Source of the DNA: Microbispora sp. NBC_01189
GTDB taxonomy: Bacteria > Actinomycetota > Actinomycetes > Streptosporangiales > Streptosporangiaceae
Assembly: GCF_036010665.1 (NCBI RefSeq)
Contig: NZ_CP108581.1
Span: 5,203,501 to 5,267,500 of the forward strand
DNA length: 64,000 nt
Reading direction: 5' to 3'
The notes beneath the pieces were generated by a model. That model did not search any database. It worked only from the letters and a program-made list of their open reading frames with translations, and had not been told where the DNA came from. This document shows positions 26,253 through 35,441 of this stretch, piece by piece. A program made the position numbers and the translations under genes. The first letter of the stretch is position 1. Each line of letters starts with the position of its first letter.

Positions 26253-28253
26253 TCAGCCGGAGGGCAGCGTGTCGCCCGGTCCTCCGGCGACCCTCCCGGG
26301 CGGCCTCGCCTGCGTGTCCGCCTGCCGCACGACAAGCGGCCTCTCGGCGGGCGGCGGCGCGGCGGACGCGACGGGGGGCGTGACGGGGGGCGCCGCCGCG
26401 GAGACCGGCTGGTCGAAGATGTCGATGTCGACCTCCTCGCCGCCGACCGTCAGCGTCTCCCAGGCTCCGCTCACCAGTAGGGTCCGCAGCGTCTCGGTCC
26501 GCAGTTCGCGCAGGTGCCGGAGGAGGGTCGCGTCGTCGGGCATGCCGGGGATGCGTGGTGACAGGCGGTCGCGGATCTGCCGCAGGCGCTCCATCAGGGC
26601 GTCGATGTCCGCGTCCCGGTCCGACCCGGCGCGGCCCTCCTCGATGCCCTGAACGATCGTGTCCTTGATCGCCCGGGTGACCCCCTGCTCGTCGGTGGTC
26701 ACCATCGCGTTCCACGCGCGGCTCTTGTGCCGATACTGCAGCATCGACATCGCCGCCTCGTGCCGTACGAAGTCGGCGTCGCGGAGCGGCCTGCCGCGCC
26801 AGTTGCGGTTGAGCGACCGGGCCAGCGAGATGGCCGACGCGAGACCGCTGTTGAGGCCCCGCCCCGGCCAGAAGTGGATCGAGTTGGCCGCGTCCCCCAG
26901 GAGGAACCCGTACGTCCCGGGGGTGGTCGCCGTGGGGGAGGACAACCGGGCGGTGAACCGCGGCCGCTGCACCATGTCCAGCCGGAAGGCGGTGACCGCG
27001 CTCACGTCGCCGTCGGCGACACCGAAGAGCGCGAGGCCCTCCTGCGCCCGCCTCCACAGCGCCGAGCCCCTGATCAGGGCGGGCAGGAACAGCGTGTGGT
27101 GGGTCGAGCAGTGGAAGTCGCCGTCCTCGGTGCGCTCCATCAGGCAGGGGCTGGAGGCGACGCACTCCTCGAACACGTGCCGGACGGGGTCGATGCCGAC
27201 GACCTCCGCGGCCTCGTCGTCGGTGAGGCGCATGTTCAGGAAGCCCTCGCCGCGCAGGGAGTTCAGGAGGAACCGGTTCTGCGCCACGGTCAGCAGCACG
27301 ATCGCCGGGTCGGGCAGGCCGGACTTCACCCGCAGCCCCAGCACCACGTCCTGCACGTGCCGGCCGTCGAGCGAGAAGATCGAGTCGTCGGCCCGGCCGA
27401 ACCTGTCGGTGAAGTGCTCGCGGGTCCGCGAGCGTCCTCCCTCGCAGATGGCGAGCACGTGGTCCCCGGCCACGGCGTCCTGGCGCTCGGCGGGGTCGAA
27501 TCTCTCGGGCACCAGGCGGATGCGGGCGGACCTCTCGTTCGCCATCTCCAGCAGGGTGTCCTCGATGTAGGCGATGCGGATGTTCCGCGGGCCGTAGCCG
27601 CGGATCGAGTCCGGACCGGCCGGCCACATCTCGCTGTAGGAGCCCTCGGTGAACAGCCGCGACTGGACGTCCTCCGGCAGGTTCAGATACTGGCGGCTCT
27701 GCACCGTCACGACCTGCTGCCGCCGGTTGTTGCCCTGCGTGGCGTCCTTCCACACGATCCGCGGCCCGTCCTCGGTCCAGCGGCCGTCGTAGATCGTGAT
27801 GGCGACCCGGTGCCCCATGAGGTGTTCGAGGAGCAGGGCGAAGGCCAGCCCGACGGGCCCGCCGCCGGAGACGGTGACGTGCAGCACCTGCTCCGGTTCG
27901 ACGTCCGGGACCGACCGGCGGAACCGCTGCATCAGCGAGGTGTCCATGACCGTCTCGGAGTCGTCGAACGCCTCGAAGCGGAACGTCTCCCCTCCGATGG
28001 CGATCGTGTCGCCGGGCCGGAGCACATGCGTGGTGACACGCCTGCCGTTGACCAGCGTCCCGTTGCTGCTGCCCCGGTCGTGGAGCACGAAGCCTTCGGC
28101 CTCCCGGCGCACCTCCGCGTGGAAGCGCGAGGCTCTCTCGCTCGTGATCACCACACTGTTGTCGCCTCTGCGACCGAACGTGATCGGCTTGTCGTCGATC
28201 GGGAAACGCTGACCGGCAAGGGGACCTTCATGCCCGACGATGGCAGGTGGCAC
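26253..28253 (-). CDS. FHA domain fused to a MICAL-like FAD monooxygenase
   Basis: A 666-residue fusion. Residues 1-95 form an FHA domain (ITFGRRGDNSVVI, SRFHAEV, SSNGTLVNGRR), which binds phosphothreonine. Residues about 120-580 form a flavoprotein hydroxylase with dinucleotide motif TVSGGGPVGLAFALLLEH and a late FAD motif LLGDAANSIHFWPGRGLNSG; the FWPG-x-G pattern is like that of MICAL enzymes. A Pro/Ala-rich tail of about 70 residues ends the protein. The GTG start has GGAGAGGGGG upstream. It is alone between the sigma pair and a DUF2277 gene. Control of a redox enzyme by Ser/Thr kinase signalling is suggested by the domain pair; substrate unknown. Confidence 0.85.
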   Translation of the reverse strand: MPPAIVGHEGPLAGQRFPIDDKPITFGRRGDNSVVITSERASRFHAEVRREAEGFVLHDRGSSNGTLVNGRRVTTHVLRPGDTIAIGGETFRFEAFDDSETVMDTSLMQRFRRSVPDVEPEQVLHVTVSGGGPVGLAFALLLEHLMGHRVAITIYDGRWTEDGPRIVWKDATQGNNRRQQVVTVQSRQYLNLPEDVQSRLFTEGSYSEMWPAGPDSIRGYGPRNIRIAYIEDTLLEMANERSARIRLVPERFDPAERQDAVAGDHVLAICEGGRSRTREHFTDRFGRADDSIFSLDGRHVQDVVLGLRVKSGLPDPAIVLLTVAQNRFLLNSLRGEGFLNMRLTDDEAAEVVGIDPVRHVFEECVASSPCLMERTEDGDFHCSTHHTLFLPALIRGSALWRRAQEGLALFGVADGDVSAVTAFRLDMVQRPRFTARLSSPTATTPGTYGFLLGDAANSIHFWPGRGLNSGLASAISLARSLNRNWRGRPLRDADFVRHEAAMSMLQYRHKSRAWNAMVTTDEQGVTRAIKDTIVQGIEEGRAGSDRDADIDALMERLRQIRDRLSPRIPGMPDDATLLRHLRELRTETLRTLLVSGAWETLTVGGEEVDIDIFDQPVSAAAPPVTPPVASAAPPPAERPLVVRQADTQARPPGRVAGGPGDTLPSG

Positions 28254-28356
28254 CGGTCTGCCCCCTCTCCCTCGGAAACGCCGATGCGATCATTTATCGT
28301 GACATGCTTACCGGCTGCCGCAAAGCGTCCCAGTCAGGACGGGCGATCGCCGCTTC

Positions 28357-28593
28357 TCACCCCCGCGCGGGCGAGGCGGGGGCGGGCGTCCCGCGGACCC
28401 GCAGGGACGCCAGGAGTTCGGCGCTGACCCGTGTGATCTCCTCCACGGCGTGGTCGAACGCCTCGGCGTTGTGCGCGGCGGGCGCGCGGAAGCCGGAGAT
28501 CTTCCGTACGTACTGCAGGGCCGCCGCCCGGATGTCCTCCTCGGTCACCTCGTCGGTGAAGGGCGGGCGCAGGGTCTTGATGCTTCGGCACAT
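28357..28593 (-). CDS. DUF2277 family protein
   Basis: A 78-residue protein starting MCRSIKTLRPPF, the hallmark of DUF2277, with the conserved core ALQYVRKISGFRAPAAHN. The function of the family is unknown. The ATG at 28593 is used because the family begins at this Met. It lies 61 bp after the IclR gene on the same strand and may be the last gene of that transcript. Confidence 0.88.
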   Translation of the reverse strand: MCRSIKTLRPPFTDEVTEEDIRAAALQYVRKISGFRAPAAHNAEAFDHAVEEITRVSAELLASLRVRGTPAPASPARG

Positions 28594-28654
28594 GAGCTCA
28601 TACTGGCCCATCCGACGCCGTCCCGGTCAGAGACGGCGAGCCAGGAGCGTCGGG

Positions 28655-29389
28655 TCAGGAGCGGAGGACGGCGGCGCCGAAATCCTCGGCGACCTTGCGC
28701 AGCATCGTGGCCAGTTCCTCGCGGTCGATCGCGTCGATGCGCTCGGCCGGGCCCGACACCGACAGCGCCGCGAAGGTCCGCCCGCCGTCGTGGACCGGCA
28801 CGGCCATGCAGTGCACGCCGCTCTCCTCCTCGCCCAGGTCCAGCGCGTACCCCCGGGCGCGGACCCGGCCGAGCTCCGCCAGCATCTCCTCCATGACCGT
28901 GATCGTCCGGTCCGTACGGCGGGGCAGGCCGGTGCGCCGGAACACCGCCGCCGCGTCGGCGCGCCCGGCCAGCAGCGCCTTGCCCACGGCCGTGCTGTGC
29001 GGCAGCACCCGGCGGCCGACCTCGGCGAACATCCGCAGCCTGCGCGGCGAGGGCACCTGGGCCACGTAGACGACGAAGTCCCCCTCCAGCACGGCGAGGT
29101 TGGCCGTCTCCCCGGACAGCTCCACCAGCCGGGCGAGATACGGCTCGGCCCAGACCGCCAGCATCCGCTCCGCCACCCCGCCGATCCGCACCAGCGCGCC
29201 GCCCAGGGCGTACCGCCGGTCGGACTCCTGCCGGACGTACCCCCGGGCGAGCAGCGTCTGTAACAGCCGGTGGATCGTCCCGTACGGCAGGCCGGTCCGC
29301 GCCGAGATCTCCGACAGACCGGCTTGGCCGCCCTGCTCCGCCAGGGCCTCCAGGACGTCAAGCGCCCGGTCGACGCTCTGCACGCTCAC
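28655..29389 (-). CDS. IclR family transcriptional regulator of the glycolate/glyoxylate operon
   Basis: A 244-residue regulator with an N-terminal winged helix (LSEISARTGLPYGTIHRLLQTL) and a C-terminal effector domain (GKALLAGRADAAAVF, GYALDLGEEESGVHCMAVPV). IclR/AllR proteins in this setting respond to glyoxylate or allantoin-like effectors; glyoxylate is the natural choice here. The GTG at 29389 overlaps the glcF stop (GTGA), so the regulator is made with the enzymes it probably controls. The aceB upstream region holds a candidate site. Confidence 0.9.
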   Translation of the reverse strand: MSVQSVDRALDVLEALAEQGGQAGLSEISARTGLPYGTIHRLLQTLLARGYVRQESDRRYALGGALVRIGGVAERMLAVWAEPYLARLVELSGETANLAVLEGDFVVYVAQVPSPRRLRMFAEVGRRVLPHSTAVGKALLAGRADAAAVFRRTGLPRRTDRTITVMEEMLAELGRVRARGYALDLGEEESGVHCMAVPVHDGGRTFAALSVSGPAERIDAIDREELATMLRKVAEDFGAAVLRS

Positions 29390-30660
29390 CGCATCATCCT
29401 CCTGGGCTTCGGGGGCCGTCCCAGCACGCCGGGATCGAGCCCGCGCAGCGAGGCGTCGAGCACCTCGGCCGTGTGCGCGACCCGGATCTCGCCGCCGCCC
29501 GCCCTGCGGACCGCCGCCGCGATCTGCATGGAGCATCCCGGGTTGGCCGACACCAGCACGCCGGCGCCGGTCGCGAGCACCCGCTCCGCCTTACGGTCGC
29601 CCAGCTCCCTGGCCGCCGCCGGCTGGAAGAGGTTGTAGGTGCCCGCCGACCCGCAGCAGATCGCCGAGTCGGCGACCTCCCGCACCTCCAGCCCGGGCAC
29701 GGCGCGCAGCAGGTCGCGCGGCTGCGCGCGCACGCCCTGGGCGTGGGCCAGGTGGCAGGCGTCGTGGTAGGCGATCGAGACCGGCAGCGGGCGCCGCTCG
29801 GCGGCCGGTCCGAGCTCGGCCAGGAACTCCGCCAGGTCGCGGACCGGCAGCGCCCCGGCGCGGGCCGCCCAGGAAGGCTCGTCCCCGAGCACCTCGGCGT
29901 AGGTCTTCATACTCGACCCGCAGCCCGCGGCGTTGACGACGACCGCGTCCACGCCCGCCCGCCCGAACACCGCGACCGTACGGTGGGCGAACCGCCTCGC
30001 CTCCGCCTCACGGCCGGAGTGCAGCGACAGCGCGCCGCAGCAGCCCTGCCGGGGCGGGATCACCACGTCGCAGCCCTCCAGCGCGAGCACCCGCGCCGTC
30101 GCCGCGTTGACCTGCGGGAAGAACTCGCCCTGCACGCAGCCGGTGAGCAGGGCGACCCTGGCCCTGCGCGGCCCCCGCGCCCGGACCAGCGGCGGCAGCC
30201 GTACGGCCCGGGGGACGGCGGCGGGGGCGAGTTCGGCCATCGCGCCGAGAGAGGGGTGCACCCGCTCGAGGAACGGCTGCAGACGCCTGCCCCATCGCAT
30301 CGGCAGCCGCATCGCCCGCAGCCTGCGCCGGTAGGGGAACAACGCGAACACCAGGGCCCGGACCGCCCGCTCGTCCGGGCGGCGCACGTGCTCCCGCTCG
30401 ACCACGGCCCTCGTCTGCTCGATCAGCCGGTCGTACCGCACCCCGGACGGGCACGCGGTGACGCACGCCATGCAGCCGAGGCAGGCGTCGAAGTGCCCGG
30501 CCATCGCGCCGGTGAGCGGGGTGCCCTCGGCGTGCTGGCCCATCAGGTGGATGCGCCCGCGCGGGGAGTCCATCTCCTCGCCCCACAGCACGTACGTCGG
30601 GCAGGTGGGCAGGCAGAACCCGCAGTGCACGCAATCCTTGATCAGCTCGGGGTCCATCAT
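29386..30660 (-). CDS. glcF: Glycolate oxidase iron-sulfur subunit GlcF
   Basis: A 424-residue electron-transfer subunit of glycolate oxidase. Two [4Fe-4S] motifs lie near the N-terminus (CVHCGFCLPTCP and CLGCMACVTACP) and two CCG domains follow (QGCCGAL and ICCGSAGTYN). It passes electrons from the flavin subunits to the membrane quinone pool. Two tandem ATG codons at 30660 and 30657 are possible starts; the first overlaps the glcE stop (TGATG). Length fits the family. Confidence 0.95.
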   Translation of the reverse strand: MMDPELIKDCVHCGFCLPTCPTYVLWGEEMDSPRGRIHLMGQHAEGTPLTGAMAGHFDACLGCMACVTACPSGVRYDRLIEQTRAVVEREHVRRPDERAVRALVFALFPYRRRLRAMRLPMRWGRRLQPFLERVHPSLGAMAELAPAAVPRAVRLPPLVRARGPRRARVALLTGCVQGEFFPQVNAATARVLALEGCDVVIPPRQGCCGALSLHSGREAEARRFAHRTVAVFGRAGVDAVVVNAAGCGSSMKTYAEVLGDEPSWAARAGALPVRDLAEFLAELGPAAERRPLPVSIAYHDACHLAHAQGVRAQPRDLLRAVPGLEVREVADSAICCGSAGTYNLFQPAAARELGDRKAERVLATGAGVLVSANPGCSMQIAAAVRRAGGGEIRVAHTAEVLDASLRGLDPGVLGRPPKPRRMMR

Positions 30661-32168
30661 CAGATCCCTCCGACGAAGCGGCCGGGGGAGAGCCGGCGGC
30701 CGGGGTCGAACCGCTCCTTGACCCGCCGCATCAGCGGCAGCGCGCCGACGCGCCCCCACCGGTCCAGACGGCGCGCTGCCTCCACCGGAGCACAGAGCAC
30801 GACCACCCGGCCCTCGTCCTCCAGGTGCGCGCGCAGTTCGCCGGTGAAGGCGGCGACGCGGCCGGGCTCGGTGCCCGGCGGCAGGGCGACGTGGAGCACC
30901 TGCGCGGCCAGCGAGCCGCGTACCGCCGGGCGGACGCCCGCCGCGCGGGCCGCCCGGAAGGGGCCGACGAAGCTCCCCGCCAGCCGGGAGGGGACGTTTC
31001 TCACCTCCAGCAGGATCTCCCCGCTGTCAGAGGCGTCGGCAGGGTCGGTTCCGGGGGACGCCGACGGCCCCACCGGCTCGTCAGGCTCCGGCCCCTCGGC
31101 GGGCGGCCCGGACCCGGCTCGCCGGGGCGGCGCGGGCAGGCGTCCCCACCAGGGCGGCGGCTGCTCGCTCACCTTGGCCGTGCCGCCCATCAGCGCCGAC
31201 AGGGCCGTGGCGCGCTCGGCGGCGGCGGAACCCTCGACGAGGACCGCCACCGTGCAGGGACCGTCGACGTCGGGCCAGTCGATCTCCACGGCGCTCGGCT
31301 CCAGCGGCGACTCGGTGATCGCGGGCACCATCGCCAGCAGCGCGGCGGCCACGTCGGTGGAGGCGGTGTCGAGTGTCTCGCCCTCGTACACATAGGGCCT
31401 GACGGTCTCCGTCACCGGTCGCCCGACGGCCGCCGTCACCCAGGCGCGCGCGGCGGGCAGGGGACGCAGGCGGAACGTCGCGTCCGCGATGACGCCGAGG
31501 GTGCCGTATGAGCCGGTGAACAGCTTGCCGAGGTCATACCCGGCGACGTTCTTGACGACCTTCCCGCCGGACCTGGCGATCGTGCCGTCGGCCAGCACGA
31601 CCGTGATCCCGATGAGCAGGTCGCGAGCGACGCCGTGCCGGAACCGGCGCGGCCCGGCGATCCCGGTCGCCAGCAGCCCGCCGACCGTGGTGCCCGGCAC
31701 CGGCACGTCGAGCGCGAGTTCCTGGTTCTCCGCCGCCAGGGCGCTCGCCAGCGCCTCGGCGGCCACCCCGGCCTGGGCCCGTACGACCAGGTCGCCCGGC
31801 GTGTGCTCCAGCACCCGGGTCATGCGGCGCAGATCCACGAGCACGTCGCAGCGCTCGGGCGGGGCGGCCCAGTGCAGCTTGGTCCGGCCGCCTGCGGCGA
31901 CGGCCGCCAGGTCGTGCGCCGCGCAGGCGCGCAGGACGGCCGCGATCTCCTCGGCCGACTCGGGCAGGGCTACCCAGCGCGGCCGGACGCCCGCGACCTC
32001 GTCCCCGTCGCCCGCCTCGCGGACGGCCACGCCGGTCGCCGTCAGCGCGTCTCCCGCCCCGCTCGGCTCCAGAGCGCTCCGCGCGCCGGGCGTGTCCCCG
32101 GCGTCCGGGCCGGGGTGGCTCGTGACAGCCGAGGGGTCCAGGGGGTCCTGCGTCCCTTCTCCGTACAT
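30660..32168 (-). CDS. glcE: Glycolate oxidase FAD-binding subunit GlcE
   Basis: A 502-residue FAD_binding_4 protein, longer than the common 350-400. It has an acidic N-terminal extension of about 60 residues and an inserted Pro/Gly/Glu-rich stretch of about 50 residues near the last third. The FAD motifs VAAGGRTKLHW, VPGTTVGGLLATGIAGP and GGKVVKNVAGYDLGKLFTGSYGTLG are clear. It pairs with GlcD and GlcF. The ATG overlaps the glcD stop by one base. The extra linkers may be lineage-specific. Confidence 0.93.
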   Translation of the reverse strand: MYGEGTQDPLDPSAVTSHPGPDAGDTPGARSALEPSGAGDALTATGVAVREAGDGDEVAGVRPRWVALPESAEEIAAVLRACAAHDLAAVAAGGRTKLHWAAPPERCDVLVDLRRMTRVLEHTPGDLVVRAQAGVAAEALASALAAENQELALDVPVPGTTVGGLLATGIAGPRRFRHGVARDLLIGITVVLADGTIARSGGKVVKNVAGYDLGKLFTGSYGTLGVIADATFRLRPLPAARAWVTAAVGRPVTETVRPYVYEGETLDTASTDVAAALLAMVPAITESPLEPSAVEIDWPDVDGPCTVAVLVEGSAAAERATALSALMGGTAKVSEQPPPWWGRLPAPPRRAGSGPPAEGPEPDEPVGPSASPGTDPADASDSGEILLEVRNVPSRLAGSFVGPFRAARAAGVRPAVRGSLAAQVLHVALPPGTEPGRVAAFTGELRAHLEDEGRVVVLCAPVEAARRLDRWGRVGALPLMRRVKERFDPGRRLSPGRFVGGI

Positions 32169-33673
32169 CAGAACTGCTCCGCCAGGCCGGCCTCCACCAG
32201 CGGGTGCACGCCCGTGCGCACTCCCGGCGCCTCCCCGCACAGCCGGGGGGTGGGGAAGATCTTGCCGGGGTTGGCCAGGCCCTCCGGGTCGAACGCGCAC
32301 CGCAGAAGCTGCATCGTGCCGAGGTCGTCCTCGGTGAACATCCGGGGCATGTATCGGGACTTGTCCACCCCCACGCCGTGCTCCCCGGTGATGGAGCCGC
32401 CGTGCTCGACGCACAGGTCGAGGATGCGCCCGCTGACGATCTCGGCGCGTTCGCGCTCGCCGGGCACGGCGTCGTCGAACAGCACGAGGGGATGGAGGTT
32501 GCCGTCGCCCGCGTGGAAGACGTTCGCCACCCGGATGCCGTACTCCTCCTGCAGCCGGTCGATGCCCGCGAGTACGCGCGGCAGCGCGGTCCGCGGCACC
32601 ACCCCGTCCTGCACGATGTACGCCGGGCTGATCCGGCCGACGGCCGCGAACGCCGACTTGCGGCCCTTCCAGATCGCCGCGCGCTCCTCGGCGGAGGCGG
32701 CCGTCCGGATCTCGAAGGCGCCGCTGTCGCGGCAGATGCGGTCGACGGCCGCGAACTGGTGCTCCACCTCGGCGCGCGGCCCGTCCAGCTCGACCACCAG
32801 CACCGCTCCCGCTCCGGCCGGGTAGCCGCAGTGGACGGCGGCCTCCGCCGCCTCGATCGCCAGCGCGTCCATCATCTCGACCGCCGCCGGGACCACGCCC
32901 GCCGCGATGATCGCCGACACCGCCCGGCCACCGGCCTCGATGCCGGTGAAGGCGGCGAGCAGGGTCGTCACCGCCTCCGGCGCCCGCGACAGCCGTACAG
33001 TGATCTTGGTCGCGATGCCGAGAGTGCCCTCCGAGCCGACGAACGCGCCGAGCAGGTCGTAGCCGGGATCGCCGGCGGACAGCTCCACGACGTCCCCGTC
33101 GGGCGTGACGATCTCGGCGGCGAGCACGTGGTTCACCGTGAAGCCGTACTTGAGACAGTGGGCGCCGCCCGAGTTCTCCGCCACGTTCCCGCCGATCGAG
33201 CAGACCTGCTGGCTGGAGGGGTCGGGGGCGTAGTAGTAGCCCTGGTCGCGGACGGCCTCGGTGATCGCGAGGTTCGTCACCCCCGGCTCCACCACGGCCC
33301 GGCGGCCGGGGATGTCGATCTCGACGATCCGCCGCATGCGGGAGGTGACGACCAGCACGCCGTCCGCGCGGGGGAGGGCGCCGCCCGACAGGCCCGTGCC
33401 CGATCCCCGCGCGACGAACGGCACGCTGTGCTCGCGGCACAGCCGTACGACGGCCGCGACCTGCTCGGTGGTCTCGGGCAGCACGACCACGCCGGGGGTG
33501 GCCCGGTGGACGGTCAGACCGTCGCACTCGTAGGTGCGCAGCCGCACCGGGTCGGTCACCATCGCGTCCGGCGGGAGCACGGCGGTCAGCCGCGCCGTCA
33601 GCCGTTCGAGCACCGTCAGCCGTTCGAGCCTCGTCGGCTGTTCGGGCATCGTCGGCCGTTCGAGCTCGGGCAT
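32168..33673 (-). CDS. glcD: Glycolate oxidase FAD subunit GlcD
   Basis: A 501-residue flavoprotein that oxidises glycolate to glyoxylate. FAD-binding PCMH motifs VARGSGTGLSGGALP and CSIGGNVAENSGGAHCLKYG and the C-terminal NVFHAGDGNLHPLVLFD, HGGSITGEHGVG segments fit GlcD. The N-terminal 30 residues hold an imperfect repeat of LERLT-type units encoded by a degenerate 15-bp repeat. GGGAG stands before the ATG at 33673; a second Met lies 8 codons on. It is 33 bp after aceB and coupled to glcE. Confidence 0.95.
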   Translation of the reverse strand: MPELERPTMPEQPTRLERLTVLERLTARLTAVLPPDAMVTDPVRLRTYECDGLTVHRATPGVVVLPETTEQVAAVVRLCREHSVPFVARGSGTGLSGGALPRADGVLVVTSRMRRIVEIDIPGRRAVVEPGVTNLAITEAVRDQGYYYAPDPSSQQVCSIGGNVAENSGGAHCLKYGFTVNHVLAAEIVTPDGDVVELSAGDPGYDLLGAFVGSEGTLGIATKITVRLSRAPEAVTTLLAAFTGIEAGGRAVSAIIAAGVVPAAVEMMDALAIEAAEAAVHCGYPAGAGAVLVVELDGPRAEVEHQFAAVDRICRDSGAFEIRTAASAEERAAIWKGRKSAFAAVGRISPAYIVQDGVVPRTALPRVLAGIDRLQEEYGIRVANVFHAGDGNLHPLVLFDDAVPGERERAEIVSGRILDLCVEHGGSITGEHGVGVDKSRYMPRMFTEDDLGTMQLLRCAFDPEGLANPGKIFPTPRLCGEAPGVRTGVHPLVEAGLAEQF

Positions 33674-33706
33674 CGGCTCCCACCACCCCTCACGTCGTCC
33701 CGCCCC

Positions 33707-35296
33707 TCACGGCATCCGCGCGTACGCGGGAAGCGTGAGGAACTCCGCGAAGTCGTCGTCAAGGGCGACCTCCTTGAACAGCGCCGTGGCCTGCCGGTAG
33801 AGCTCCTCGTCGTAGCCCGGTTCGGCGGCGATGCCGGCAAGCTCCTCCTCGATGATCCGCTCGACCAGCTCGCGTGTCACCACCTCGCCCGTGTCGGCCA
33901 GCGCGATGTCGTTGTGGATCCACTGCCAGACCTGAGATCGGGAGATCTCGGCGGTCGCCGCGTCCTCCATGAGGTTGTGGATCGCCGCGGCGCCGTTGCC
34001 GCCCATCCAGGCCGCGAGGTAGCGCAGGCCGACGTCCACGTTGCCGCGCAGCCCCGCCTCGGTGATCTCGCCGGGGGTCTTCGACACCGACAGCAGGTCC
34101 TCGGCGGTGACGTTGACGTCCTCGCGCAGCCGGTCGAGCTGGTTGGGCCGGTCGCCGAGCACGCCGTCGAACACCTCCCGGCAGATCGGGACGAGGTCGG
34201 GGTGGGCCACCCAGGAGCCGTCGAAGCCGTCGCCCGACTCGCGCGTCTTGTCGGCCCGCACCTTCTCCAGCGCGACCCTGTTGACCTCGGGGTCGCGGCG
34301 GGAGGGGATGAAGGCCGCCATGCCGCCGATCGCGTGCGCGCCGCGCCTGTGGCAGGTGCGCACCAGCAGTTCGGTGTAGGCCCGCATGAACGGAGCGGTC
34401 ATCGTCACCGCGTTGCGCTCGGGCAGCAGGAACTCCCGGCCCCGGGTGCGGAACTTCTTGATGACGCTGAACAGGTAGTCCCAGCGGCCGGCGTTGAGGC
34501 CCGCCGAGTGCTCGCGCAGCTCGTAGAGAATCTCCTCCATCTCGAACGCCGCCGGGTACGTCTCGATCAGCACGGTCGCCCTGATCGTGCCCCGGGGGAC
34601 GCCGAGCAGCTCCTGGGCCCGGACGAACACGTCGTTCCAGAGCCGCGCCTCCAGGTGCGACTCCATCTTCGGCAGGTAGAAGTACGGCCCGCGGCCCTTG
34701 CCGATCTGCCGCGCGGCGCAGTGGAGGAAGTAGAGCCCGAAGTCGACGAGCGACGCGGACATCTCGGCGCCGTCCACCAGGATGTGCTTCTCCGGCAGGT
34801 GCCAGCCGCGCGGGCGGACCACGACCGTGGCCAGCTCCTCGTCCGGCCGCAGCGCGTACGTCTTGCCGCCCGACTCGAAGTCGATCGTACGGTCGAGGGC
34901 GTCGCGCAGGTTGAGCTGCCCGTTGACCGTGTTCTCCCAGGTCGGGGAGTTGGCGTCCTCGAAGTCGGCGAGCCAGACCTTGGCGCCCGAGTTGAGCGCG
35001 TTGATCGTCATCTTGCGGTCGACCGGCCCGGTGATCTCGACCCGGCGGTCCTCCAGTCCGGGGGCGGGCGGGGCGACCCGCCATTCGGCCGCGCGGACGT
35101 GGGCGGTCCCGGGAAGGAAGTCGAGCGTGCCCCCCGCGGACAGCTCCGCCTGCCGTGCCCGGCGGGCGGCGAGCAGCTCACGCCGCCGGGGGTCGAACTC
35201 GCGCTGCAGGGCGGCCACGAAGCCGAGGGCCTCGGGGGTGAGGATCTCGTCGAACCGGTCCAGCAGGGGTCCTGTGATCTCGACGCCTTCCACCAT
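33707..35296 (-). CDS. aceB: Malate synthase A
   Basis: A 529-residue enzyme that condenses glyoxylate with acetyl-CoA to form malate. The malate synthase A pattern is clear: [50 protein letters not shown], and [18 protein letters not shown], with [12 protein letters not shown] near the end. The ATG at 35296 has GGAGGG 6 nt upstream; a GTG two codons earlier is possible. First gene of the operon with the glycolate oxidase. No isocitrate lyase is in the window, so the route here is glycolate or purine-derived glyoxylate use rather than a full local glyoxylate shunt. Confidence 0.96.
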   Translation of the reverse strand: MVEGVEITGPLLDRFDEILTPEALGFVAALQREFDPRRRELLAARRARQAELSAGGTLDFLPGTAHVRAAEWRVAPPAPGLEDRRVEITGPVDRKMTINALNSGAKVWLADFEDANSPTWENTVNGQLNLRDALDRTIDFESGGKTYALRPDEELATVVVRPRGWHLPEKHILVDGAEMSASLVDFGLYFLHCAARQIGKGRGPYFYLPKMESHLEARLWNDVFVRAQELLGVPRGTIRATVLIETYPAAFEMEEILYELREHSAGLNAGRWDYLFSVIKKFRTRGREFLLPERNAVTMTAPFMRAYTELLVRTCHRRGAHAIGGMAAFIPSRRDPEVNRVALEKVRADKTRESGDGFDGSWVAHPDLVPICREVFDGVLGDRPNQLDRLREDVNVTAEDLLSVSKTPGEITEAGLRGNVDVGLRYLAAWMGGNGAAAIHNLMEDAATAEISRSQVWQWIHNDIALADTGEVVTRELVERIIEEELAGIAAEPGYDEELYRQATALFKEVALDDDFAEFLTLPAYARMP

Positions 35297-35332
35297 TTCC
35301 ACCCTCCGGAAAACTAATTCTGAATGGTGGAA
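35288..35332. promoter_or_regulatory. Perfect 10-bp inverted repeat spanning the aceB start
   Basis: TTCCACCATT at 35288-35297 and AATGGTGGAA at 35323-35332, with 25 bp between holding the aceB ribosome site. On the coding strand the downstream arm contains the ATG itself. It could be an IclR-type operator (TGGAA/TTCCA half-sites) or an mRNA hairpin that hides the start codon. Confidence 0.5.
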
Positions 35333-35441
35333 TCGACGCTACGTCAGGTCGCGACCGGGGGTCAACGTGAGGGCCACACCAGGGACGGCCCAGGGCCTTC
35401 CCCGATGAGAGCGGGCGTACGCGTGCCGGAGGATCGACGGC

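Noticed and set aside
26140-27753. A 537-codon minus-strand frame overlapping the FHA-flavoprotein gene
   Set aside because: It runs in another frame of the same strand as a gene with clear FHA and FAD motifs, and its product is low-complexity.
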